14,004 nt of DNA from JBLNBU01 sp050260215 (GTDB lineage Bacteria > Pseudomonadota > Alphaproteobacteria > Rhodospirillales > Magnetospirillaceae), in contig JBLNBU010000102.1 in NCBI GenBank assembly GCA_050260215.1, forward strand, positions 1 through 14,004, read 5' to 3'. The notes beneath the pieces were generated by a model. That model saw only the letters and a program-made list of their open reading frames with translations, made no database searches and had not been told where the DNA came from. The position numbers and the translations under genes were made by a program. Each line of letters opens with the position of its first letter. Within the stretch, counting starts at the first letter, position 1. Shown piece after piece: positions 1 through 8,300 of the stretch.

Positions 1-362
1 GCCCGGCCATTGTGAATGCGGGCATCGAGACAACTGTCGTCGGCACTGCCGCCGTCCGGCAGCCCGGCATGATGGCCGGCAACGACATAGGCCAGCAGGC
101 GGCCGATCTGGGTGGGATAGAACCGCTCGGCGGCCAAAATGGCACCGAGGACGGAATGCTCGGCGGACGACACCTCCCGCCGCAGGTAACGCTGGAACGT
201 CTCGCGGAACTTGCCTGCGTCATGAAGCAGGCCGGCTGCGCGGCCCAGCGATGCCGCACCGAAGGGCCCGGCCAGAGCTTCGGCCCGTTCCGCCACCGCC
301 ATCAGATGACGATCAAGCGGCTCCCATGGTCCGTTTTCCGAGCTGTGCGCGAAATGCGTCAC
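1..362 (-). CDS. cas3: CRISPR-associated Cas3, N-terminal HD nuclease domain (partial, runs off left edge)
   Basis: This is the first 120 codons of a protein that continues past the left edge. I chose the GTG at 362 because a strong Shine-Dalgarno sequence (GAGGGGG) lies just upstream and the protein then starts MTHFAHS, as many Cas3 proteins do. Visible HD-domain signatures are His6-Ser7 in the opening strand, GLLHDAGK at residues 44-51 (His47-Asp48 is the HD pair), a following FQRYL, His69-Ser70, and GHHAGLPD at 96-103. These are the metal-binding positions of the Cas3'' HD nuclease, which degrades the strand opened by Cascade in type I CRISPR interference. Family knowledge predicts a DExD/H helicase domain next, but it lies outside the window. 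The N-terminal HD and the GHHAGLPD form fit type I-C and related Cas3 proteins, but I cannot assign a subtype. The gene follows the secretion operon on the same strand with an 81-bp gap. Confidence 0.88.
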   Translation of the reverse strand, partial: MTHFAHSSENGPWEPLDRHLMAVAERAEALAGPFGAASLGRAAGLLHDAGKFRETFQRYLRREVSSAEHSVLGAILAAERFYPTQIGRLLAYVVAGHHAGLPDGGSADDSCLDARIHNGR

Positions 363-371
363 CCGACCCCC

Positions 372-393
372 TCATCATCAAGAGTGATGATGA
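372..393. promoter_or_regulatory. 9-bp perfect inverted repeat just upstream of cas3
   Basis: TCATCATCA and TGATGATGA are exact reverse complements separated by AGAG. No T-run follows on either strand, so this is not a standard intrinsic terminator. It directly abuts the Shine-Dalgarno sequence of cas3 and overlaps the possible -10 box, so it could be an operator or an mRNA hairpin. The repeat is seen in the sequence; its function is inference. Confidence 0.5.
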
Positions 394-418
394 TCACCCA
401 AGCAACTTTCCATGGCAA
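390..418 (-). promoter_or_regulatory. candidate sigma70-like promoter for cas3
   Basis: On the minus strand, TTGCCA (413-418) matches the -35 consensus at 5 of 6 positions. A 17-bp spacer separates it from GATCAT (390-395), which matches the -10 consensus at 4 of 6. Transcription would begin about 20 bases before the GTG at 362. This would let cas3 be expressed separately from the secretion operon. Such matches occur by chance, so the call is tentative. Confidence 0.3.
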
Positions 419-443
419 GTGCGGCGCCGACCGATCGCCAGGT

Positions 444-1724
444 TTACTTCACGACCGCCGGTGACAAACGGCCGAGGGTGGCGAGCAGCGTCGCCTGGGC
501 AATGGCCACGTCTGCCTGGGCTGCGGCGGCGTCGCTGCGCGCGTTGATCAGGGTCGTTTCGCCGGACAGCACGTCGATCAGCGACCGCCGGCCCTGCAGG
601 CGTTCCTTGCGCGCCAGCTCAAGGAACTTCTCGGCAATATTGGCCGGGGTCTGCAGGTACTGAAGGTTCAGTCTGGCGGTCAGCAGGTTCTGCCAGGCAT
701 TGCGCACGGCCTCCTCGACCCGGTCGCCGGTGTCGCCAAGCCTGTTCTCGGCCCCCGAGACCCCGTATTCGGCGGCACGCAGCGAGTTGACCGCAGTCAG
801 GCCGAGATTCAAGGGGTAGGTGACCTGGACCTTGACCGAGGTATCGTGCTCGTCACCGGCGGTACCAGAGACGTCGCGCAGGTTGGCGGCCGAGGCGATG
901 GCGTTGACCTTGGGCAGGGCCTTGGCGGCCAGGACGCGGGTGACCTCTTCGCGCGAACTCGCGGCGATGAGACCGGCCGACTTGATCTGGGGATTCTCCG
1001 CCTCGGCGATGCGGGTCGCCTCCTCGACCGTCGGCGGGATGCCGGCCTGGTCCAGCGTCGGGATCGCCAGGTTGGCGAGATCCGCCGGAACCTGACCAAA
1101 GACCGCGCGGTAGCGGTTGACGGATACGATGAAGGCCCCTTCGGCGCGGGCGAGGCGGGCCTCCGCTCCGGCCAACTGGCTCTTGGACTGCAGCACGTCG
1201 GTGGGATAGCCGGGGCCCATGTCGACACGCGCCTCTTCCATGCCGGTCTGCTTGCGGATGTTGTCGACCGACTGCCGGGCATAGTCCAGGGCACGCGCAT
1301 TCTTGGCGAGGTTGAGATAGGCGGTCAGCCCCTCCAGCAGTACGTCCTGCTGGACGGCGTCGAGATTGGCCTTGCCTCCTTCCGCCGCCAACTCGCTCTT
1401 GCGCACTGCGGCATTGGTTCCGCCGAAGTCCCACAACAGCTGGGTCGCCTTGACGGTGACGCCGCCGGGGTGAAGATGGGCGGTGTTGGTCAGGCTGGGC
1501 TTGGCTGTCCGCTCATACCCATAGTCGGCCGTGGTATCGAGCTGCGGATACCACGCGCCCCAGGCCTCCTTGGCCTGTTCCTCGGCGGCCTTCATGTCGG
1601 ACGAGGCGGCACGGATCTTCTTGTTGGCCTCCAGCAAACCGGAAAGGGTCTCCGACAGGGGTTCCGCCTGGGCCGCAACCGCCCAGCTCGCCAGCAGGAG
1701 ACAAGCAATCACCTTCGTCACCAT
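444..1724 (-). CDS. TolC-family outer membrane channel of a type I secretion system
   Basis: This 426-residue protein is the outer membrane exit duct for the substrate encoded upstream in the same operon. Residues 1-20 form a Sec signal peptide with a hydrophobic core and an AQA cleavage site before Glu21. The rest shows the two homologous outer-membrane-efflux repeats of the TolC fold. In the first half, QLLWDFGG near residue 95 leads the strand-helix transition and GYPTDVLQSKSQ is the typical coiled-coil motif. In the second half, YPLNLG precedes a helix, and an RRSLIDVLSGETTL segment followed by an Ala-rich helix ends the protein. The length is normal for TolC/LapE/PrtF-like proteins. The start is supported by AAGGGGGA just upstream, a Shine-Dalgarno sequence that overlaps the stop codon of the HlyD gene, so the two are probably translationally linked. 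It is the last gene of the operon, and I see no hairpin with a T-run after its stop. Confidence 0.93.
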   Translation of the reverse strand: MVTKVIACLLLASWAVAAQAEPLSETLSGLLEANKKIRAASSDMKAAEEQAKEAWGAWYPQLDTTADYGYERTAKPSLTNTAHLHPGGVTVKATQLLWDFGGTNAAVRKSELAAEGGKANLDAVQQDVLLEGLTAYLNLAKNARALDYARQSVDNIRKQTGMEEARVDMGPGYPTDVLQSKSQLAGAEARLARAEGAFIVSVNRYRAVFGQVPADLANLAIPTLDQAGIPPTVEEATRIAEAENPQIKSAGLIAASSREEVTRVLAAKALPKVNAIASAANLRDVSGTAGDEHDTSVKVQVTYPLNLGLTAVNSLRAAEYGVSGAENRLGDTGDRVEEAVRNAWQNLLTARLNLQYLQTPANIAEKFLELARKERLQGRRSLIDVLSGETTLINARSDAAAAQADVAIAQATLLATLGRLSPAVVK

Positions 1725-1735
1725 AATATTCCCCC

Positions 1736-3028
1736 TTACGGCTCCCTGAACGCGTCGTAGCGAAGCTTGAGAACAGGTCTGATCAAGTACTGAAGAACAG
1801 TTTGCCTGCCGACACGGATATCCACTGTCGTCTGCATGCCCGGCTGGATCCTGTACATCCCCGGGTCCGGGCCGAGATGGGATGAATTGGTCGTGACCAC
1901 CACCTTGTAGTAGGGCCCAGCATCGGGGTCGTTGATGGTGTCGGCGGCGATGGACGACACCTTTCCCTGAAGCGTGCCGAAACGGACGAAATCGAAGGCC
2001 GACACCTTGACCTGGACCGGCTGTCCTTCCGCCACGTATCCGCGGTCGGCGGGAGACAGCCGGGCCTCGACCACCAGGCTTTCCTCGAAGGGCACGATCT
2101 CCATGATCGGCTCGCCGGCCTTCACCACCCCGCCGATGGTGACGTAGCGCATGTTCTTGATGACGCCATCGATAGGGCTGCGGACGATGGAACGCTTCAC
2201 CTGGTCCTGGGCGATGCTCAGCTGCTCCTTCAGCCGCGCGATCTCATGGTCCGTTTCCGACAGCTTTTCCTGGGCACGGCGGCGATATGCGGACACCACT
2301 TCGTCGTGATGGGCCCGGGCTTCCGACAGCGCCTCATGCGCGCGGGGAACGGACTGCCGGGCCACGGCCGCATCGCCTTCAAGCTTGGCGGCGCGCTGCT
2401 CCGTGTTGAGCACGTCCAGCTTGGAGGTGAGATCCTCCTTGAGCAGGTTGCGCTTCATCTGAAGCTCGCTGCGGGCCAGATCGAGTTCGCGCTCCGCCGA
2501 GGAAAGACGAGCCTGCAGTTCCGCCACTTCCTTCCGTCGCTGGGCAATCTGGCGGTCGACGACCGCCAGCCCACTCTCGAATTCCGCGGTCTGCGCCGCA
2601 TAGGCGTCCTTTTCCGCCTGGACCAGCCCAGGCCTGTCACGCACCATTTCTTGCGGAAAATGGGGCGGCCTGTCGGTCGCTTCGGCCTCCAGGCGGATGC
2701 GCACCAGTTCCAGGCTGTCGAGGCGGACCTGCATTTCCTCGCGGTTCATTCCGGCGGCCGCGAGGTTGAGGACGAGCAAGGTGTCGTTCGGCCGCACGTG
2801 CTGGCCCTCGGCCACCTCGATGCGCTCGATGATGCCGCCCTCGAAATGCTGGATGACCTTGACCTTGCTTTGCGGGATCACCTCTCCGCTTGCCACCGCG
2901 ACCTGGTCGAGATGGGCAAAGGCGGCCCACACCAGCGCGGTGACAAGCAGCGCCAGAAGCACCCGGTCGATGTGGCGCCACCACGGGGTCGCGTGTTCGG
3001 CCAAAAAGGACTGATACCGCGCACTCAT
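1736..3028 (-). CDS. HlyD-family membrane fusion protein of the type I secretion system
   Basis: This 430-residue periplasmic adaptor links the ABC transporter in the inner membrane to the TolC channel. A short cytoplasmic N-terminus is followed by one transmembrane helix at about 22-39. A barrel-sandwich (lipoyl-like) half-motif follows at about 47-90, with HFEGGIIERI in it. A long, charged alpha-helical hairpin spans about 93-275 and would form the coiled coil that docks to TolC. The second lipoyl half starts at SPIDG (284-288), and a beta-barrel domain with GMQTTVDI near 397-404 comes next. The C-terminus is the usual short cytoplasm-proximal tail, YLIRPVLKLRYDAFREP. The length and architecture are typical of HlyD/PrtE/LapC proteins. 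The start codon overlaps the stop of the ABC transporter gene as ATGA, and no strong Shine-Dalgarno is seen, which suggests translational coupling. Confidence 0.94.
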   Translation of the reverse strand: MSARYQSFLAEHATPWWRHIDRVLLALLVTALVWAAFAHLDQVAVASGEVIPQSKVKVIQHFEGGIIERIEVAEGQHVRPNDTLLVLNLAAAGMNREEMQVRLDSLELVRIRLEAEATDRPPHFPQEMVRDRPGLVQAEKDAYAAQTAEFESGLAVVDRQIAQRRKEVAELQARLSSAERELDLARSELQMKRNLLKEDLTSKLDVLNTEQRAAKLEGDAAVARQSVPRAHEALSEARAHHDEVVSAYRRRAQEKLSETDHEIARLKEQLSIAQDQVKRSIVRSPIDGVIKNMRYVTIGGVVKAGEPIMEIVPFEESLVVEARLSPADRGYVAEGQPVQVKVSAFDFVRFGTLQGKVSSIAADTINDPDAGPYYKVVVTTNSSHLGPDPGMYRIQPGMQTTVDIRVGRQTVLQYLIRPVLKLRYDAFREP

Positions 3029-4848
3029 GCCGGCTCAGTCCTGGCATCGGACCGCACCGCCAGCTTTGGCAATACTTCGTCGGGGCGCCCTCCCAGCACC
3101 AGTCGGCCTTTCTGCAGCACCAGCACGCCTGTGCAGGCGGACAACAGGGCGGGTGAATGGGTCGCGACGACCACCGTACGCTGCTCACCCTGCGAGACCA
3201 GAAGCCGGACGATCCGGTCGGCGCTGGCGGGATCCAATTCGGAGGTCGGCTCATCCAGCAGCAGGATTTCGGGATCGAGCAGAAGCAGCCGCGACAGCGC
3301 CACCAGCTTGCGTTGCCCGCCCGAAAGCTTGTGGCCGCCCTCGCCCACGTCGGTGCCATAGCCTGCCTTCAGGTCCGCCACGAAGTCATGGGAGCCGGTC
3401 AGGCGCGCCGCCTCGACCAGGGCTTCGTCCTCGATCCCGGCCAGGCCCATGATGATGTTGTCGCGGATGCTTCCGGCAAACAGGCGCACGGTCTGCGGCA
3501 GATAGCCGATGCGTGCCGGAACATCGTTCATGCCGAACTGGCCGATGTCGGCGTCGTCGAGCAGGACACGGCCCATTTGCGGGACGTAAAGGCCGCGCAG
3601 CACCTTGAGGAGGGTCGACTTGCCGCAGCCGATCGGCCCGGAGATGCCGTAGAGCCCGCCCGGGCCCAGTTGAAGGCGCAGGCCGTCCAGGACCTTCTCC
3701 TCGTCGCCGCCATAGGTGAAGCTGACATTCTCCACCGCCAGCTTGCCCGCCAACCGCGGCAGGACCACCGCGCTGGCGGCGAGATCGGCGGGCATGGCGA
3801 ACAGCTCGTCCAGGCGCCGCTTCGCTTGGCGGAATTCGGCGACGCCCCGCCATTGCGAGACCAGGTTGCTGATCGGGCCGACAATCCGCCCGACGATGAT
3901 GTTGGCCGCGATCAGCGAGCCCATGGTCATGTCCTGGCCGAGAATGGCCAGCGAGCCGACGACGGTGATCACCACGGTCGTCGCGGTGGTCATGCTGGCG
4001 GAGACGTCGCGATAGAAATCGGCGCGGCGCGAGAAGGCGAGCGATTGGGTCTGCCAGTCGATCTGGGCTTCGAGCCAGTGTTGCTCCAGGACCTCGTGCA
4101 GCCCTTGCGCCTTCACCTCGGCGCGCACCGCGCCAAGATCGTTGACCAGCCTGTCGCGGCGCTGGGCGGAGTGCCGCTCGGCGGCCGTGCGGGCATCGAG
4201 ATCGCGACCGGCAATGGCGGCCAAGGCAATGAAGGCCGGAATGACGAACGCCAGTATCCAGGCCACCGGGCCGGCGATGCTGATGATCAGCAGCAGGCCG
4301 AGCAGCAGGAAGGGCGCGTCGATCACCGCCAGGGCCGTCGGGCCGGCGAACAGGGTGCGGACAACGCCTATATCCCGGAACACGGCCTGCCATTGGGCAG
4401 CCGGCCTGGATTCCAGCGTCCGCAACGGCAAGCGCAGCAGCCGCGAGAATATCGCCCGCCCGGCCACCACCTGAATGCGCGAACCGGCAGCCTGAAGCAG
4501 GCGGGCTCGCCCCTGGCGCAGGACGAAATCGAACCCGATCACCAGGACCATCCCCAACGTCAGGCCCTGCAGCGTGCTCAGGCCGGCATGGAACACCACC
4601 CGGTCATAGACCTGCTGGATGTAGATCGACGGCGCGAGCGCAAGGATGTTGGTGAACAGGGAGATCACGGCCACCTGGCGATAGGCCGGAGCCATCGGCT
4701 TGACGATGTCGGCCAGCCAGTTCGTCCCGCCGGCAGATTCCGGAAGTGAAGCGGCGGGGGCACCGGCAGCGAAGAGAGCAGACCATCCCTCGGCAACGAC
4801 CGTCGCCAGGCGAGAGAGCGGAAGAGGGATATTCCGGGGATCAGGCAT
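3025..4848 (-). CDS. type I secretion ABC transporter (membrane-spanning and ATPase domains fused)
   Basis: This 607-residue half-transporter would dimerise in the inner membrane and drive export of the adjacent giant protein. Residues 1-50 are a short non-conserved leader. About 58-350 is the six-helix ABC membrane domain, with hydrophobic segments near 58-78, 92-110, 165-215 and 285-320. The ATPase domain follows, with Walker A GPIGCGKST (404-412), a Q-loop at LPQ (450-452), signature LSGGQ (508-512), Walker B ILLLDEP (528-534) and switch His564 in ATHS. All catalytic residues are present. There is no C39 peptidase or C39-like domain at the N-terminus, which fits RTX substrates carrying an uncleaved C-terminal signal. 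Its ATG overlaps the last 8 bases of the substrate gene, so translation is probably coupled. The closest functional classes are PrtD-, LapB- and HlyB-like exporters; I assign no symbol because the split between them is not decided by this sequence. Confidence 0.95.
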   Translation of the reverse strand: MPDPRNIPLPLSRLATVVAEGWSALFAAGAPAASLPESAGGTNWLADIVKPMAPAYRQVAVISLFTNILALAPSIYIQQVYDRVVFHAGLSTLQGLTLGMVLVIGFDFVLRQGRARLLQAAGSRIQVVAGRAIFSRLLRLPLRTLESRPAAQWQAVFRDIGVVRTLFAGPTALAVIDAPFLLLGLLLIISIAGPVAWILAFVIPAFIALAAIAGRDLDARTAAERHSAQRRDRLVNDLGAVRAEVKAQGLHEVLEQHWLEAQIDWQTQSLAFSRRADFYRDVSASMTTATTVVITVVGSLAILGQDMTMGSLIAANIIVGRIVGPISNLVSQWRGVAEFRQAKRRLDELFAMPADLAASAVVLPRLAGKLAVENVSFTYGGDEEKVLDGLRLQLGPGGLYGISGPIGCGKSTLLKVLRGLYVPQMGRVLLDDADIGQFGMNDVPARIGYLPQTVRLFAGSIRDNIIMGLAGIEDEALVEAARLTGSHDFVADLKAGYGTDVGEGGHKLSGGQRKLVALSRLLLLDPEILLLDEPTSELDPASADRIVRLLVSQGEQRTVVVATHSPALLSACTGVLVLQKGRLVLGGRPDEVLPKLAVRSDARTEPA

Positions 4849-5350
4849 GGGTCACGTGAACACGGTCATCGACGACGATCAACGCGTCATGGTTGGAACT
4901 CTCGTAGACGCTGAACGAACCGCCAGGCCCGCCGGCCAAGACGATTTCCTGGCTCGCCGTCGGTGTCAGGTTCGTCCACGCGTCCCCAAGGGTCAGGTGG
5001 TCGGTGGCATCACCGGTGACGACGACGGCGTTGGCGTGGCCGGCGAAGGCGGTGCCTGTCAGCAAGGCGTTGCTGCCGCCCGGGCCCATGCCTGCGACGT
5101 CGAATTTGTTCATGACCAGCGTGTTGTTGCCGTTCGCGGCAAGGTCGACGCGGCTGACGCCGGTGACTGCGCCGTAGAATTCGGTCTGGTTGGCCTGGGT
5201 GAGGCTGAAGTTCAGGCCTGCCCCGGTGAACTGCCAGGTGTCGGTCCCGCCGTTGCCGTGGATGCCGGCGATGGCACCTCCGGCGAACGAAACCGTATCG
5301 TTGCCCGAGGTGCCGTATGCCAGCAGGCCGCCACCGCCGCTGGCATGGTC
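4841..5350 (-). other. C-terminal module carrying the presumed type I secretion signal
   Basis: The last 170 or so residues start with a weak RTX motif (GTSGNDTVSF), then VDLAANGNNTLVMNKFDV, a TGDATDHLTLGDAW segment, a VYES stretch and a final DALIVVDDRVHVTHA. The NNTL / DV / GDxxDxLxLGxxW / VY / LIVxxxVxV order is a recurring C-terminal module of large type I substrates. The export signal should lie in the last 50-100 residues. Confidence 0.7.
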
Positions 5351-8300
5351 GCCGTTGGCGTCGGTCGTCGGGGCCAGGACGGTGACGGTGACGGTGGCGG
5401 TGTCCTGGCCGCCATGGCTGTCGGCCACCGTGTAGTCGAAGCTGGCCGTCCCGATGAAGCCGTCCTCGGGGGTGAACAGCACGTTGTTGTGAGCGTCCAG
5501 GGCGACGGTGCCGTGGGCCGCGTTCCCGACCGCCGAAACGTGCAACAGGTCGCCATACGGGTCGGCGTCATTGGCCGCCAGCTTGCGCGACATGAGGGTC
5601 AACGGCGTCCCCTCCATGGCGTAGACGGAGTCGTCGGCGGCAATGGGCTTGGTGCCGAACACGTACACCGACACGCCCGCCTCGGAATACAGGCCCTCGG
5701 CGGCATCGGTCGCCCGGAAGGTGAACTGGTCGGCGCCGTAGTAGTCGGCGTCGGGCGTATAGGTGAAATGGCCCGTCGCCGGATCGAGGTTCGTGATGGT
5801 CCCGTGCGCCGGCCCCAAGCCATCGGGAATGCTGTAGGTCAGGGCATGGCCGTCAGGATCCATGGCCATCAGGTAGGTGGTCGCCGCCGTGTTCTCGACG
5901 ACCACCAGGGCGCCGGAAGAGACAACCGGTGCCGTATCGACCGGGGTGACCGTGATGGCGATGGCGGCCTGGGCCGAACTGAGCTGCGTGGTCAGGTCGG
6001 TGACGTGGTAGGTGAAGGCGTCCGCGCCGTTCACCGTGGCGAACGGGTGGTACGAGAACGCACCGGTGGTCTGGTCGTAGGTCAGCGTCCCCTTCGAGGG
6101 TGCGGTGTCGACGGTGTAGGCAAGGGTATGGCCGGCCACCACATTGCCGGCCGTCAGGTGGCCGCCGATCAGGTCCACCCCTTCATCGGTGGTCAGGATC
6201 TGCTGGGAAGCCGTCGGCGCGTTGGGGACATAGGTCACCGAGATCGACACCGCCGCCACCGTGGCCGAATCGGCGGTCCCGTCATTGGCCTTGTAGGTGA
6301 AACTGTCCTGCCCGAAGTAGGATCCGTCCGGGGTATAGGTGAACACCCCCGGATGCAGGGCGTCGAGGGTGACGCTGCCGTGCTGCGGTCCGTCCACCAC
6401 CGTGTAGGTAAGCGTATCGCTTTCGGCATCGGTGGCGGCCAATGCACCGCTGCCGGTCGTGTTCTCGTTGGTCGCCCAGGTGACCGCGGCGACCTGCGGG
6501 GCATGGTTGACCGGGGTGATGCGCAGCTGGACGGTACTCGTATTGATCGACGGGGTGCCCAGGGAATCGATGGCCCCGTAGCGGAAGCTGTCGAACCCCG
6601 CATACAGGGCGGTACCCTGATAGTGGAGGCGCCCGTTGGCGACGTCGGTGGCGGAAATATGGGTGCCTGCACTCACCGCCTCGCCCGCATCCAGGCTGCC
6701 ATTGCCATTGCTGTCGACGAACAAGGTGCCGTGGGTCGGCAGGGCAGTGATCGAATACTGGATGATCGTCTGGCCTTGCGATGCGGTACCCGACAACGTG
6801 ATCCCGGCGGATACGCCGTCTTCGTCGAGGGAAACGGTGGTCATCGCCCCCGCCACCGGCGCGATGTTCCCGGCGGTGCTGGCCTGGCTGGCGACGAAGG
6901 TGGAATAGCCCAGGCTCGACGCCTGGACCCCGACCAGCCGGGCGAGGTATTCGCCGCTGGCGGTGGCGATGATGGTATCGGCCCCATAGGCGCCGGTGCC
7001 CTGGGTGATGGCAAGGTCGCTGAACAGCAGCCCGTCGGCCAGGGCGACGACGTCCTGCCCGGCGACGAAGCCGGTGACCACGTCGGCCTCGGCCAGGGTG
7101 GCGCCGCCGCTGCCCACCCGCTCGAACACCGTGTCGATATGGGTGGCGTTGCCCTCGAGATGGATGCGGTCCGCCCCCGCCCCGCCGTCGACCACGCTGT
7201 CGTGATAGCCGGTGGTGATGGTGTCGTCGCCTGTCCCGCCAAGGATGGTATCGGCATAGGCGAGCGTGTCGTTGCCGGCGCCGCCGAAGATGGTGTTGCC
7301 GCCCGAGATGGCGTTGTCGCCGGCGGTTCCGGTGAACACGGCGTTGGAGAAGGTATAGAAGCTGTCGTCGTTGTAGCCCTGCCAGGGGGCGGCGATGTTC
7401 TCGAAACCGACGAACTCGGTCGAGGTGGCGAGGTTGATGGCGACGTTGGCCATCCAGTCCCGCGGCAACCTGGTCAGGTCCAGCGTGTCGGTGCCGGCCC
7501 CACCGTCGATGGTGCCGCTGTGCTGGAATACCAATCCGACAACGGAGACGGTGTCGTCGCCCGAGCCAGCGTCGACGCTGTCGTTGGATCCGAAGCCGAT
7601 GACGATGCTGTCGTCGCCCGCCCCGGCGAAGATGGTGTTGTTGGCGATGTTGTCGATGATGTGGTCGTTGCCGGCGCCGCCGTAGACCACCGTGTCCCCC
7701 AAGGAATAGATCCTCGGATAGACATAGGCGTCCTGGCCCGGGCTCGACAGCATGAACACCTTGCCGGTGTCCGCCGACCAGATGGCGCCGATATCGTTGT
7801 ACCAGCCCGGGTAGACGTACTCGCCGTCGCTATAGACGTTGTCGATCCGCGCGTGCGGGGACGTCGCCAGCTTGTAGGTCTTGTCCCCCAACTTCAGGAA
7901 CTCGACGTTGGTCAGCGTCAGCGTCCCGCCGTCGGCATGGGTCAGGCTGTAGACGTAGGTGCCGTTGGCGTCCAGCTGATAGGACCCGGACACGAAGTCG
8001 CGAGCCGGCGCCTCGCCGGGGTTGTACGCCGGCAGCGTCACCGTGTCCTGCCCGGCGCCCCCGTCGATGGTGGCGTCCCAGGCTCGGCTGCCCACCGCGA
8101 TGGTGTCGTCGCCGCCATGGGCACGGACGGCGGTATCGGTGCCGGTGACGGTGATGGTGTCGCCGAGCTGGGAGCCGGACACCGTCCCCGAGCCGCTGAC
8201 GGCCAGCGGAGAGGTCAGCCAGTCGAGCAGGGTGAACTGGGTGACGGTGTCCGCCTGGACGCCGACCAGCCTGGTCAGGAACTCGCCGGTGGGCGCGTAG

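Noticed and set aside
363..443. Rho-independent terminator after the TolC gene
   Set aside because: The only strong dyad (372-393) lacks a T-run on either strand and lies against the cas3 ribosome site.
12..464. Plus-strand open frame at the left edge
   Set aside because: It overlaps the minus-strand frame with clear Cas3 HD motifs (LLHDAGK, GHHAGLPD) and has no recognisable domain itself.
3157..4749. Long plus-strand open frame antisense to the ABC transporter
   Set aside because: The minus strand carries an intact ABC transporter with all ATPase motifs; the plus frame has no domain features and is a GC-rich shadow.
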